A stretch of 64,000 nt of DNA from Paraburkholderia oxyphila NBRC 105797 (GTDB lineage: Bacteria; Pseudomonadota; Gammaproteobacteria; Burkholderiales; Burkholderiaceae): contig NZ_BAYD01000044.1 of the NCBI RefSeq assembly GCF_000685075.1, positions 18,087 through 82,086 on the forward strand, written 5' to 3'. Every line of letters begins with the position of its first letter. The first letter of the stretch is position 1. The notes beneath the pieces were generated by a model. That model saw nothing but the letters and a program-made list of their open reading frames with translations. It was not told where the DNA came from and ran no database searches. Shown piece by piece: positions 16,984 to 25,337 of the stretch. A program made the position numbers and the translations under genes.

Positions 16984-17373
16984 TTACTTCAGCACCCCTT
17001 CCGCCACCAGCACTTCGTGTGCGGCCTTGAACGCGCTGAGGCCGTGCGGGATGCCCGAGTAAGCGGTTGCGTGCAAAAGCGCCGCTTTGATTTCATCAAC
17101 GCTCACACCGTTGTTGAGTGCGCCCTTGACGTGCAGTTTGAGTTCGTTGGTGTGACCCGTGGCGGTCAACATGGCGAGGTTGAGCAGGCTGCGCGTCTTG
17201 CGATCGAGCGTCTCGTCACCCCATGCCCATCCCCAGGCCCATGAGGTGGTTGCACGCTGGAACGCCATCATGAAGGCGTCGGCCTTTTCCATCGATGCAT
17301 CGACATATTCCGCGCCGAGAACTTCTCGTCGAATCGGCAATCCCTTCTGGAACAGCGCATCATCTTCTTTCAT
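16984..17373 (-). CDS. carboxymuconolactone decarboxylase (CMD) family protein
   Basis: A 129-residue single-domain CMD protein with the family pattern RKTRSLLNLAMLTA near residue 60 and the ALLHATAYSGIPHG segment near residue 100. Length and layout match 4-carboxymuconolactone decarboxylase PcaC and its relatives. There is no CxxC pair, so it is not an AhpD-type peroxidase. No other protocatechuate gene is nearby, so its substrate is probably an intermediate of the adjacent pathway. It is downstream of the NCS1 permease gene on the same strand (77-base gap). Confidence 0.85.
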   Translation of the reverse strand: MKEDDALFQKGLPIRREVLGAEYVDASMEKADAFMMAFQRATTSWAWGWAWGDETLDRKTRSLLNLAMLTATGHTNELKLHVKGALNNGVSVDEIKAALLHATAYSGIPHGLSAFKAAHEVLVAEGVLK

Positions 17374-17450
17374 GGTTGAAATCCTGTGTTGAAGCCAGAG
17401 CCTGTTTCAAATTCCTGATTCGAGACGGCTCCAGCAAGCGGCTATGCCAT

Positions 17451-18866
17451 TCACTCCACGGCTTGGGCTGCCGCCGGACATCTGCGGCGGGCACTCGAAC
17501 CGTCCTTCGATGCAAGCAGGTAGTAGGTCAGTGCAGTCGCCACCAGTCCAACCATCCAGGACACGTCCGCCCCTCCCAGGATCGACGCCCAGGGGCCATG
17601 AAAAAAACTCTCTTCCATGAACGGCACCTGGATCGCAATGCCGAAGAGGTAAATCGCGATGGCCTTGAAATTGAATGCCCCATACACGCCGCCGTTGCTG
17701 CTGATGATCTCCGCGACGCGGTAGTGTCTGTCGTTGACGAGATAGAAGTCGATCAGATTGATCGCCACCCAGGGCGCGAGAACGATCCGTAGCGCGAAGA
17801 TCGCATTGAGGAAAATGGCGATGAAGTTGCTCGAGGCCCACAGCGCAGTCACGGTTGACGCAACCAGCAGGATCGTCGATACGACGACCCGGACGCTTCG
17901 GCCGGGAACCCAGTGCGGGCGGAATGTCTGTGCGGCGGTGATGAACGACAGCACCGCGCCATACAGGTTCATCCCGTTGTGGCCGATGATATTGACCAGA
18001 AAGAGGAAGATCAGGACGTAGCCGAACACGCCCGTCTGTTCGCGGATGGCGAGCATTGCGTCGGTGGAGTGCCCGGTGCTGACCGCGAGCACGCCGAACA
18101 GGAACGCGAAGATCGTGCCCAGCGACGTACCGAAGTACGTATACGCGAAGGTCTTCGCGAAGCCGGCGGAAGTCGGCAGGTAGCGGGAATAATCGGATGT
18201 ATAAGGCGCGAAGCTGATTTGCCATACCGCGCACAGTCCGAACATCGCAAACCAGTTGGCGAGATCGAAATGGCCCTGCTGGAAGATCTGGGCGTCGAGG
18301 CGAGGCGCCATCAGCGCGATACCGACTAGAAGCGCGCCGCCCATGAACCAGGCGCCCACCTTGTTGAAGCGATGGATGAAGTGACAGCCGATCACGCCGA
18401 CCAGCGTCGCCAGGACCGCGCCGATGACGGTCGCAACCGGCGTCGGCACCGAAGGCGCCGCCGTGTGCAGCGTCTTGCCCGCGAGAATGATGTTCGAGAC
18501 GAAGAAGCCGAGATAAATCAGCGTGGTGAATCCCACCACCAGCAAAGACCCATAGCGGCCGAATTGCGCCCGGCTCTGAATCATCTGCGGCACGCCGACG
18601 AGCGGTCCTTGCGCGGAGGTGAGGGCGTGGAAAAGGGCGCCGAAAAATTGCCCGGCCGCGATGGCGAGCATCGCGCTCACCAGATCGAGGTGGAAAACCA
18701 GCACCGAGGTGGCGCCGGAAATCACGGCCAGCGGCGCGACATTGGTGCAGAACCACAAGGTGAAGAGATCGGCCGGCTTTCCGTGCCGAGCCTCCGGTGC
18801 AACATACTCGATCGAGTTGCTTTCGATCGCCAGAACGCTGTTGTTGTCGTTCTCCGGGTGTTTCAT
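17451..18866 (-). CDS. NCS1-family permease (cytosine/purine/allantoin type)
   Basis: A 471-residue permease with about 12 hydrophobic segments and NCS1 features: the N-terminal FTLWFCTNVAPLAVISGA stretch, QMIQSRAQFGRYGS near residue 105, FAPYTSDYSRYLP in the middle and the PWVAINLIDFYLV block late. Family members bring in cytosine, purines, hydantoins, allantoin, thiamine precursors or pyridines by cation symport. It lies 116 bases after the aldehyde dehydrogenase gene, separated by a large hairpin, so it may be transcribed with the pathway genes but at another level. Confidence 0.93.
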   Translation of the reverse strand: MKHPENDNNSVLAIESNSIEYVAPEARHGKPADLFTLWFCTNVAPLAVISGATSVLVFHLDLVSAMLAIAAGQFFGALFHALTSAQGPLVGVPQMIQSRAQFGRYGSLLVVGFTTLIYLGFFVSNIILAGKTLHTAAPSVPTPVATVIGAVLATLVGVIGCHFIHRFNKVGAWFMGGALLVGIALMAPRLDAQIFQQGHFDLANWFAMFGLCAVWQISFAPYTSDYSRYLPTSAGFAKTFAYTYFGTSLGTIFAFLFGVLAVSTGHSTDAMLAIREQTGVFGYVLIFLFLVNIIGHNGMNLYGAVLSFITAAQTFRPHWVPGRSVRVVVSTILLVASTVTALWASSNFIAIFLNAIFALRIVLAPWVAINLIDFYLVNDRHYRVAEIISSNGGVYGAFNFKAIAIYLFGIAIQVPFMEESFFHGPWASILGGADVSWMVGLVATALTYYLLASKDGSSARRRCPAAAQAVE

Positions 18867-18888
18867 CGTGTCTCCATCTTTATTGCCG

Positions 18889-18933
18889 GGCTACGCCGCG
18901 CCGCGCACGAGAGCGGCGCGGTGCGGCGTAGCC
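18889..18933. other. long perfect hairpin between aldehyde dehydrogenase and permease genes
   Basis: The 11-base arms GGCTACGCCGC (18889-18899) and GCGGCGTAGCC (18923-18933) are exact complements, and an inner pair of GCGC-rich arms extends the stem. No T-run follows on either strand, so it is not a standard intrinsic terminator. It may stabilise mRNA ends or partly stop transcription inside the operon. Confidence 0.6.
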
Positions 18934-18982
18934 TCTACAGGCGTTGAACCGGTACTGCAGGTGAGCCGTTCGCGCTCGGCAC

Positions 18983-20452
18983 TCAGCGCATCACAAACGG
19001 ATCGCTGATCGGCTCATCCGATGTCCGCAGCCACACCGACTTCGTCGTCGTGTATTCGAGCGCGGCGCTCAAGCCACCTTCGCGGCCATGCCCGGAAAGT
19101 CCGAAACCGCCGAACGGCACAAGCGGGGAAACCGCGCGATAGGTGTTGATCCAGACGATGCCGGAGCGCACGCGCTTCGAAACGCGATGAGCCCGCGTGA
19201 GATTGGTCGTGAAAATGCCCGCCGCGAGACCGTAGGCCGTGCTGTTGGCTTTGTCGATCGCTTCCTGTTCGGTCGTGAACGTGTCCACCGAGAGCACCGG
19301 GCCGAACAGTTCTGTCGTAATGCTGTCCGCGTTCGCGACGCCGGTGCAATCCAGAATGGTGGGCGCATAGTAATACCCATCGCGCTCCAGCTTCTTTGCG
19401 CCGGCGAGCACAGTCGCGCCTTGACGCACGGAGTTCGCGACGACTGACTCGATGTTGCGAAGTTGACGCTCCGTACACAGCGGGCCGTACTCCGTCTCCA
19501 TCTCGTTGGGCGAGCCCACGCGAATGCGCGAAACGCGCTCGACCAGCAACGCCAGGAACGGCTCCTTCACGGATGCCTCGATCAGCAGGCGCGAACCCGC
19601 AACGCAGCTTTGGCCGCTTGCCGCGAAGATGGCCGCGACCTGCGCATTGACGGCGCTCTGGATATCGGTATCGGCGAAGACGATGAACGGCGATTTGCCG
19701 CCGAGCTCCAGCGAGACCCTGGCGAGGTTGTTGGCCGTGTTCCTGACAATGTGGCGCGCGGTCTCGGGGCCGCCGGTGAAGGCGACCTTGTCCACGCCCG
19801 GGTGGCTGCTCAGCACCGCGCCGCATTCGGGGCCGAAGCCGGTAATGACGTTGACGACGCCGGCGGGAAAGCCTGCTTCGTGCACGAGGCGCGCGAACTC
19901 GAGCAGGGGGCCGGGCGCTTCTTCGGACGCCTTGAGCACCACGGTGCAGCCGGCCGCGAGCGCCGGCCCGACCTTGACCGCGGAAAGAAACAGCTGACTG
20001 TTCCAGGGGACGATTGCGGCCACCACACCAACGGGCTGTCTCTCGAGCCAGACCTGCATGTCCGGCTTGTCGACGGGGATGTTGCTTCCTTCGAGCTTGT
20101 CCGCAATGCCGGCGTAGTACCGGTAGTACTCCGCGACGTAAGCGATCTGGCTCGACGTTTCCCGGATGATCTTGCCGGTATCGTTCGTTTCAATTTCAGC
20201 CAGTCGCGGCGCAGCTTTTTCGACGAGATCGGCGAGCTTGTAGAGCAGCTTGCCGCGTGCCGACGCAGAGAGACCCGCCCAGCTGGGATCGGTCAACGCG
20301 CGGCCAGCCGCCGCCACGGCCCGGTTGACCTCGTCGGTGCGCGCTTCCGGCATCTGTGCCCACACCTTGCCGGTGGCGGGATTCACGCTGCCGAACGTGG
20401 CGGCGCCGGGCTCGAACTGGCCGTCGATATAGAGCTGAAAATGAACATTCAT
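18983..20452 (-). CDS. aldehyde dehydrogenase (NAD(P)-dependent)
   Basis: A 489-residue ALDH-superfamily enzyme of normal length. Active-site residues are visible: Asn151 in IVPWNSQ, Glu249 in SLELGGKSP and nucleophile Cys283 in ASGQSCVAGSR, plus a nucleotide-binding FTGGPE turn. It oxidises an aldehyde intermediate to an acid. It is the fifth gene of the operon that starts at 23849 and follows the LLM monooxygenase gene by 12 bases, so it probably handles an aldehyde released by the flavin-dependent oxygenation and hydrolase steps. The substrate cannot be read from the sequence. Confidence 0.94.
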   Translation of the reverse strand: MNVHFQLYIDGQFEPGAATFGSVNPATGKVWAQMPEARTDEVNRAVAAAGRALTDPSWAGLSASARGKLLYKLADLVEKAAPRLAEIETNDTGKIIRETSSQIAYVAEYYRYYAGIADKLEGSNIPVDKPDMQVWLERQPVGVVAAIVPWNSQLFLSAVKVGPALAAGCTVVLKASEEAPGPLLEFARLVHEAGFPAGVVNVITGFGPECGAVLSSHPGVDKVAFTGGPETARHIVRNTANNLARVSLELGGKSPFIVFADTDIQSAVNAQVAAIFAASGQSCVAGSRLLIEASVKEPFLALLVERVSRIRVGSPNEMETEYGPLCTERQLRNIESVVANSVRQGATVLAGAKKLERDGYYYAPTILDCTGVANADSITTELFGPVLSVDTFTTEQEAIDKANSTAYGLAAGIFTTNLTRAHRVSKRVRSGIVWINTYRAVSPLVPFGGFGLSGHGREGGLSAALEYTTTKSVWLRTSDEPISDPFVMR

Positions 20453-20464
20453 GGCATCAAGACC

Positions 20465-21502
20465 TTATTGGAACGCAGGCATCACGTCGTGGATCATCCG
20501 CTCGAGTGACGCTTTCTTGCGCTCGAAGCTCATGCCGGTGTCGATCCAGAACGAGTACTCGTCGAAGCCGAGCGCTTCGTACGCCTTAAGACGTGCGATC
20601 ACTTCTGCTGGCGTGCCGATCACGTTGTTCTTGCGCATGGCCTCCGGCGTGTAGAACGGGTGAGCAGCCATCTCTTGCTGGCTCAGTGGCTTGATCATGC
20701 CGCGGCTGACCGGACGCTCGTTCTTGAACCACGCGCCGAAGTAGTTGTAGAACACGTTCACTTCCTCGGCGGCGATTTGGGCATCGTCTTCGCTGCTCGC
20801 CACATAAGTGTGACGCAGAAGCATGACCTGCGGGCGAGGCACATTGCTGAACTTCTCGCATGCGGCGTTGAAGTGGCCCACGAGCTTCTCGACCTCTTCG
20901 TCGCCCAGGTGCAGCGGCGTGACCTGCACATTGCAGCCGTTGGCCACGGCGAATTCGTGGCTGTTCGGGTCGCGCGCGGCCACCCAGATCGGCGGATGCG
21001 GTTGTTGCAGCGGCAGCGGCGAGGAGGTCGTCGAGGGGAATTTCCAGAACTCGCCTTCGTGCGCGTAATCGCCTTCCCAGAGTTTTTTGACTGCGGGAAT
21101 GAGCTCGCGCATGCGCTGTCCGGCGCCCCAGGCGTCGAGCCCCGGCATCAGGCGCTCATACTCGAACGAGTAGGCGCCCCGGGCGATGCCGAGTTCGAGA
21201 CGGCCGCCCGTGACGATGTCGGTCATTGCGGCTTCGCCGGCAAGCTTGATCGGGTGCCAGAACGGCGCGATGATCGTGCCCGTGCCGAGCCTGACGCGCC
21301 TGGTCTTGTTGGCGAGATCGACGAGGTTGATGAACGGATTGGGCGCGATCGTGAAGTCCATGCCGTGGTGCTCGCCGGTCCAGACGGCGTGCATGCCGCC
21401 GCGGTCGGCGATCTGGCACAGCTCGACCATTTCCTCGTAGAGCTGCTTCTGGCTGGTCTGGTCGGAGACGCGCTCCATGTGAACGAAAAGCGAAAAACGC
21501 AT
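20465..21502 (-). CDS. LLM-class flavin-dependent monooxygenase
   Basis: A 345-residue bacterial-luciferase-like (LLM) oxygenase. It starts with MRFSLFVHMERV and shows the family blocks GGMHAVWTGEHHG, RVRLGTGTIIAPFWHP and GGRLELGIARGAY in the first 120 residues. It uses reduced flavin supplied by a partner, and the flavin reductase gene lies 11 bases upstream. Relatives in this arrangement open heterocycles: RutA opens uracil and PyrA of Arthrobacter opens pyridine. The neighbouring hydrolase and dehydrogenases fit such a pathway. The ring substrate is unknown. Confidence 0.92.
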   Translation of the reverse strand: MRFSLFVHMERVSDQTSQKQLYEEMVELCQIADRGGMHAVWTGEHHGMDFTIAPNPFINLVDLANKTRRVRLGTGTIIAPFWHPIKLAGEAAMTDIVTGGRLELGIARGAYSFEYERLMPGLDAWGAGQRMRELIPAVKKLWEGDYAHEGEFWKFPSTTSSPLPLQQPHPPIWVAARDPNSHEFAVANGCNVQVTPLHLGDEEVEKLVGHFNAACEKFSNVPRPQVMLLRHTYVASSEDDAQIAAEEVNVFYNYFGAWFKNERPVSRGMIKPLSQQEMAAHPFYTPEAMRKNNVIGTPAEVIARLKAYEALGFDEYSFWIDTGMSFERKKASLERMIHDVMPAFQ

Positions 21503-21513
21503 GATGTGACCTT

Positions 21514-22449
21514 TCAGGAAAGAAGCGGGCGGACGGTGCCGGTGCTATGGTCGCCGAAGTACAGGCCGTAGCTCTTCAACTGGCTCTCCTTGCGGTAGCG
21601 TTCGAGCATGCTGGCCAGTGCGCTGTCCTGGAACGCTTCGGTCTCGATATCGTCGAGGCTCACGAATTCGCCCGCGACGGCAAGCTCGTCCGGTGCGCTG
21701 CAGAGGAACGAGATGTACTGGTAATTCGTTTCGGTATTGTTGTAGACCGAATAAATGAAGTTTGCCGATGCGTCCGGCTGGTATTGCCTGAAGAGTTCGG
21801 CCAGCGCCTTATCGGCGCCTTCCTTGCCGATCTCCTTCGAAGGCAGTCCCCACTTGTTGCCGGCCGTCTTGACCAGGAGCACCTTGTCGTCGCGCGTGAT
21901 GATCGCGCTCACGATGACCTTCGGGCCGGCGATGACCTCGGCCGACAGGCTGGCCGGCGTGAAATAGCCGCCGCGGTAGTAGCCGAGGCCCGCGTAGCCT
22001 GCCGAATGGAATGCCTCGACCTTGCCAATGATGAGTGCGTGGTCGCCCGCATCGATCACCGCGTGCGTCGTGCAGTCGAACCATGCGCTGACGTCGGCGA
22101 TGAGCGGATTGCGGTTGGCGCTCAGATGCCAGTCCACCCTGGCGAAGCGATCTTCGCTGGGCCGGGCGAAGGTGTTGGACAGCTCCTTTTGCCCCTCCGC
22201 GAGAATGTTGATCGCGAAGTGCCCCGTGGTGGAAAACGTCTGGTAATTGCCCGACGTCTTCGCGATGCTCACGAGCAGCAACGCGGGGTCCAATGACACG
22301 GACGAGAACGAATTCGCGGTGAAGCCGAGCGGCTGACCATCCTCGCGAGCGGTGGTGACGATCGTCACGCCGGTCATGAACGCGCCGAACGCATCGCGCA
22401 ACTCCCGGGTGTTGATCGTGGCGGCTTGCTGGCTTGTTGCCTGGCTCAT
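21514..22449 (-). CDS. flavin reductase with a C-terminal Nudix-like domain, copy 1
   Basis: A 311-residue protein in two parts. Residues about 10-165 are a flavin reductase domain (AFGAFMTGVTIVTT, GFTANSFSSVSLDPALLLVSIAK, a HAVIDAGDHALIIGKV block). The remainder resembles a Nudix fold (VSAIITRDDKVLLVK, KWGLPSKEI) but lacks the REXXEE catalytic motif. The second copy at 25338 has the same architecture. It should supply reduced flavin to the LLM enzyme encoded 11 bases downstream. The extra domain could sense or hold a nucleotide or flavin. Its start lies 1 base after the hydrolase stop. Confidence 0.9.
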   Translation of the reverse strand: MSQATSQQAATINTRELRDAFGAFMTGVTIVTTAREDGQPLGFTANSFSSVSLDPALLLVSIAKTSGNYQTFSTTGHFAINILAEGQKELSNTFARPSEDRFARVDWHLSANRNPLIADVSAWFDCTTHAVIDAGDHALIIGKVEAFHSAGYAGLGYYRGGYFTPASLSAEVIAGPKVIVSAIITRDDKVLLVKTAGNKWGLPSKEIGKEGADKALAELFRQYQPDASANFIYSVYNNTETNYQYISFLCSAPDELAVAGEFVSLDDIETEAFQDSALASMLERYRKESQLKSYGLYFGDHSTGTVRPLLS

Positions 22450-22450
22450 A

Positions 22451-23278
22451 TCATGCTTCCGATTTTTCCGACTTCAGGGTTTGCGCCTGCGGCTCGGTCT
22501 GCAACCAGGCACGCAGGGCGCGATTGACTTCCTCGGGCGCGGTCAGGTTCACCATGTGGCGCTCGTTCTCGATCACGACGGCCTTCCCGGCATGGGCGGC
22601 CTGCGCCATTTGCCTCGCCATCTCCGGCGTCGAATTCGGGTCATCCGAACCGGTGAGCACGAGAGCAGGGCAGGCAATGCTGTGCCAGCCATCCGCATAC
22701 ACGGTGTCACCCCTGGCGAACGCCGTGTACGCCGTGGCGTAGCCCGCGAGGTCGACGGACTGCAGCCAGGATTCGACCTTTTGCGCGGCGATCTGCTGCG
22801 CCTCCTCGGCATTGAACCAGCGCCGCAGCGGCGTTTGCACGTCGATGGTTCCCGAGCGCAGCTCGGCGGCGCGTTGCAGGACGGCTTCGCGGGCCTCTTC
22901 CGTGCGACGGTACACACCGTTCAGGACTGCCACGCGCTTGACCAGGTCGGGCCGGGTGACGGCAACGCCAGCCGCAATCAGCGAGCCCATCGAGTGGCCG
23001 GCCAGATTGACGGGGCCGGCGTGAAGCGCCTCGATGAACTCGCTCGCCCACTGCACGAACTGTTGCAGGTCTGCGTTCTCGTCGAGCGCATCGCTCGCGC
23101 CGTGGCCCGGCATGTCGACCGAGATCACGCGGAATTCGCGCGAGAGGTCGTCGATCTGCGGATACCACGCGCTCGCCTGCATGCCCACGCCGTGAATCAG
23201 GACCAGCGGTTCGCCGCTGCCCTGCTCGAGCCAGTGGGCAACGCGGTTATTGGACAGCTGCAGGGTTCTTGACGTCAT
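22451..23278 (-). CDS. alpha/beta hydrolase
   Basis: A 275-residue alpha/beta hydrolase. The oxyanion block LVLIHGVGM, nucleophile Ser96 in GHSMGS, a likely acid in LTGSDDPNS and His241 in ENERHMVN complete the triad. The start at 23278 is chosen over the longer open frame because similarity begins at MTSRTLQLSNN; it overlaps the end of the AA_synth gene by 32 bases. In RutD-like or ring-cleavage pathways such enzymes hydrolyse the amide or ester made by the monooxygenase. The C-terminal tail is Lys/Ser/Glu-rich. Confidence 0.9.
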   Translation of the reverse strand: MTSRTLQLSNNRVAHWLEQGSGEPLVLIHGVGMQASAWYPQIDDLSREFRVISVDMPGHGASDALDENADLQQFVQWASEFIEALHAGPVNLAGHSMGSLIAAGVAVTRPDLVKRVAVLNGVYRRTEEAREAVLQRAAELRSGTIDVQTPLRRWFNAEEAQQIAAQKVESWLQSVDLAGYATAYTAFARGDTVYADGWHSIACPALVLTGSDDPNSTPEMARQMAQAAHAGKAVVIENERHMVNLTAPEEVNRALRAWLQTEPQAQTLKSEKSEA

Positions 23279-23849
23279 TTCCGAGCTCTGCGAGGTCTTT
23301 GTAGCGATCGCCAATGCGGTGATGCGGGCGGCCAGCGGTGGAGGCGCCAATGGCGATGACGAGTTCGTCGGCCGCCGGCGCGTCGGGAATCGCAAACTGG
23401 AGCGTCAGGTAGTGCGAGCGGCGGCCCTCGTCGTTCTTGTCCATCATCGGAATGAGCAGGGGCGCATTCGCGGGACCGCGCGTGTTGTTGAAGGCGAGGT
23501 ACGACTTGGCGCCCACGGCCGAGCGATAGATGTTGCCGAAGTGCAGCGTGTGGATCAGCGCGGACGCATGCTCGATCTCACCGTCGAGTCCGACGATCGC
23601 GCTCTTGCCGAACGCCTCGACGGCTTCGCCCGAGCCGGCTTCGTCGAGGATCAGTCTGGTGAGGTGCTCGCTGAGTTGCGGCCCGAGTGCACGAATCTCC
23701 GGCGACAGGTCCTCGACATAACCGCGGCCTGCCCAGGGATTCTTGATCACCGCGGCTGCCCCGATCATCTTCAGCGGCTTTGCCGCGGCCTTGTCGCCAT
23801 CGACATAGACGGTCTCGACATGGAGGATGGTTTTGCGAATCAGGCTCAT
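23247..23849 (-). CDS. AA_synth family protein (DUF1185)
   Basis: A 200-residue protein matching the 'amino acid synthesis family' (DUF1185), with blocks RKTILHVETVYVDG at the N-terminus, AAVIKNPWAGRGYVEDL near residue 35 and GEIEHASALIHTLHFGN near residue 95. Despite the family name no reaction is firmly established. It is the first gene of the LLM monooxygenase operon and overlaps the hydrolase gene. The conserved His and Glu in the GEIEHASALIHT block make an enzymatic role plausible. Two ATGGTATACCAT-like sites lie 40-65 bases upstream, so the operon is likely under the GntR regulator at 24392. Confidence 0.85.
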   Translation of the reverse strand: MSLIRKTILHVETVYVDGDKAAAKPLKMIGAAAVIKNPWAGRGYVEDLSPEIRALGPQLSEHLTRLILDEAGSGEAVEAFGKSAIVGLDGEIEHASALIHTLHFGNIYRSAVGAKSYLAFNNTRGPANAPLLIPMMDKNDEGRRSHYLTLQFAIPDAPAADELVIAIGASTAGRPHHRIGDRYKDLAELGNDVKNPAAVQ

Positions 23850-23887
23850 GGCACCTACCTTTTCGTGCGTTGAATGTGAGGTGAATT

Positions 23888-23914
23888 TTGGTATACCATG
23901 TTACGGCATGCCAT
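23888..23914. promoter_or_regulatory. tandem GntR-type operators upstream of the AA_synth operon and DUF1330 gene
   Basis: TTGGTATACCAT (23888-23899) and ACGGCATGCCAT (23903-23914) each differ by one position from the pattern ATGGNATNCCAT. They are 15 bases apart and sit between divergent genes. Confidence 0.65.
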
Positions 23915-23959
23915 GAGTGTTAACCCTCGACCGATGATTTTCGAAATGAAGGTGGAAAA

Positions 23960-24250
23960 ATGACTGCGTACTGGATTGCCCATGTGAAGGTCCTCGATCC
24001 CGCGAAATACAAGGACTACACGGATATCGCGCCACAGGCGTTCAAGAAGTTCGGCGCCGTTTTCCTGGCGCGCGGAGGCGCGTCGCAGGTTCTGGAGGGG
24101 GAGTCGTTCGAGCGCCACGTGGTGATCCGGTTTCCCGATATGCAAACGGCGCTTGACTGCTATCACTCGCCCGAATATCAGGCGGCCAGGCAAAAGCGGG
24201 AGGGGCATTGCCGGGCGCAGGTGGCGATCGTCGAGGGCTTGGGCGACTGA
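23960..24250 (+). CDS. DUF1330 family protein
   Basis: A 96-residue small protein with the DUF1330 pattern: TAYWIAHVKVLDPAKYKDY at the start, FLARGG in the middle, and HVVIRFPDMQTALDCYHSPEYQ later. The fold is a dimeric ferredoxin-like barrel; the function is generally unknown, and some relatives act on small aromatic or heterocyclic compounds. It is divergent from the AA_synth operon across the tandem GntR-type sites and precedes the regulator gene, so it is probably induced with the pathway. Confidence 0.85.
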   Translation: MTAYWIAHVKVLDPAKYKDYTDIAPQAFKKFGAVFLARGGASQVLEGESFERHVVIRFPDMQTALDCYHSPEYQAARQKREGHCRAQVAIVEGLGD

Positions 24251-24302
24251 TGGCGCTATAACGCCAACGGTATGGAAAGCTGGATGTCAGTTAGGTCATA
24301 AT

Positions 24303-24314
24303 ATGGCATTCCAT
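24303..24314. promoter_or_regulatory. GntR-type operator upstream of the regulator gene
   Basis: ATGGCATTCCAT lies 78 bases before the GntR start at 24392. It fits ATGGNATNCCAT and would give autoregulation. Confidence 0.6.
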
Positions 24315-24391
24315 GCTTGTGCCCGGCTCGTGTCCGCTTGTACCCGCTTGTACCCAAGCTCGGGCCCCTATCCGTTTCCAGACCGTCGCCC

Positions 24392-25078
24392 ATGCAAGAC
24401 CTCAAAATTGACCGCAATGCCAAAACCCTGCGTGAACTGACGCTCGACAAACTGCGCGGCGCAATCGTTCAAGGGTATTTCCGGCCGGGTGCGCGGCTCG
24501 TCGAGCGCACGCTGTGCGATGAGCTTGGCGTGAGCCGCACGGTGGTGCGCGAGGTGCTGCGGCATCTGGAGACCGAAGGGCTGGTCGAGACCGTGTCGCG
24601 ACAAGGGCCCATCGTGGCGCGGCTCGACCCGGCGCAGGTGGGCGAGATCTACGAGTTGCGCGGCCTGCTCGAAGCCAATGCCGCGCGCGCCTGCGCCGAG
24701 GCCGCGACACCCGAAATCGTGCAGCAACTGCGCGAGATCCGCACCGTCATTGAAGAGGCGTTCGAGAAGCAAGAACTGCCGCGCGTGCTCGAGTACACCG
24801 AGCGTTTCTACGAAACCCTGTTCGAAGCCTCCGGAAAGCAGGTGTCGCTGACGGTCGTCAAGACGCTCAACGCGCGCATCAACCGGTTGCGCGCGTTGAC
24901 CATCGCCATGCCGGGGCGCAGTGGCGACTCGAACCGCGAGATGAACCAGTTGCTCGACGCGATCGAGCGGCGTGATGGCGACGCGGCCTCTGCGGCTTCG
25001 TTCGCGCACATCAAACGGGTGTCCGAACTGGCGTTGTCGGCGCTCGCCCAGCAGAACGAGGCAGCGGGCGATAGCTGA
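24392..25078 (+). CDS. GntR-family transcriptional regulator, FCD subgroup, copy 1
   Basis: A 228-residue regulator with a winged helix at residues about 12-75 (GAIVQGYFRPGARLVERTLCDELGVSRTVVREVL in pieces) and an all-helical FCD ligand domain (EIYELRGLLEANAARACAE onward). The start at 24392 is preferred because the upstream frame is Pro-rich and lacks family likeness. It is closely related to the regulator at 30332. FadR-type members bind short palindromes, and ATGGTATACCAT-like sites flank this gene on both sides. It probably represses the LLM operon, DUF1330, itself and the 25338 operon until an effector binds. Confidence 0.92.
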   Translation: MQDLKIDRNAKTLRELTLDKLRGAIVQGYFRPGARLVERTLCDELGVSRTVVREVLRHLETEGLVETVSRQGPIVARLDPAQVGEIYELRGLLEANAARACAEAATPEIVQQLREIRTVIEEAFEKQELPRVLEYTERFYETLFEASGKQVSLTVVKTLNARINRLRALTIAMPGRSGDSNREMNQLLDAIERRDGDAASAASFAHIKRVSELALSALAQQNEAAGDS

Positions 25079-25121
25079 CGCATTTCGCAACGCCCGTTTC
25101 GCAATACGCGGTTTGATACCC

Positions 25122-25158
25122 AAGGCCGCCGGCAAAAAAACCGGCGGCCTTTTGTTTT
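25122..25158 (+). terminator. intrinsic terminator after the GntR gene
   Basis: An 11-base-pair stem AAGGCCGCCGG (25122-25132) and CCGGCGGCCTT (25141-25151) with a loop CAAAAAAA, followed by TTTTGTTTTG. It lies 44 bases after the regulator stop. Confidence 0.88.
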
Positions 25159-25245
25159 GTCTGCTGATTCCCGTCAACCGAAGTGTCGCCGCGCGCGAGC
25201 TTCCCTGTAGTCCAAAGCGTGCCAGGCAGTCCCGTCTGACGACTC

Positions 25246-25299
25246 ATGGTATTCCATAATACGCAAAGCGCTTGCGTGGACCATAAGATGGTATACCAT
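25246..25299. promoter_or_regulatory. pair of GntR-type operators upstream of the 25338 operon
   Basis: ATGGTATTCCAT (25246-25257) and the perfect palindrome ATGGTATACCAT (25288-25299) are 42 bases apart, four helical turns. They lie 39-92 bases before the flavin reductase start and probably cover its promoter. Confidence 0.7.
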
Positions 25300-25337
25300 A
25301 ATCTCATCAAGCATCGCAGGGACCACGGGAGACCGCC

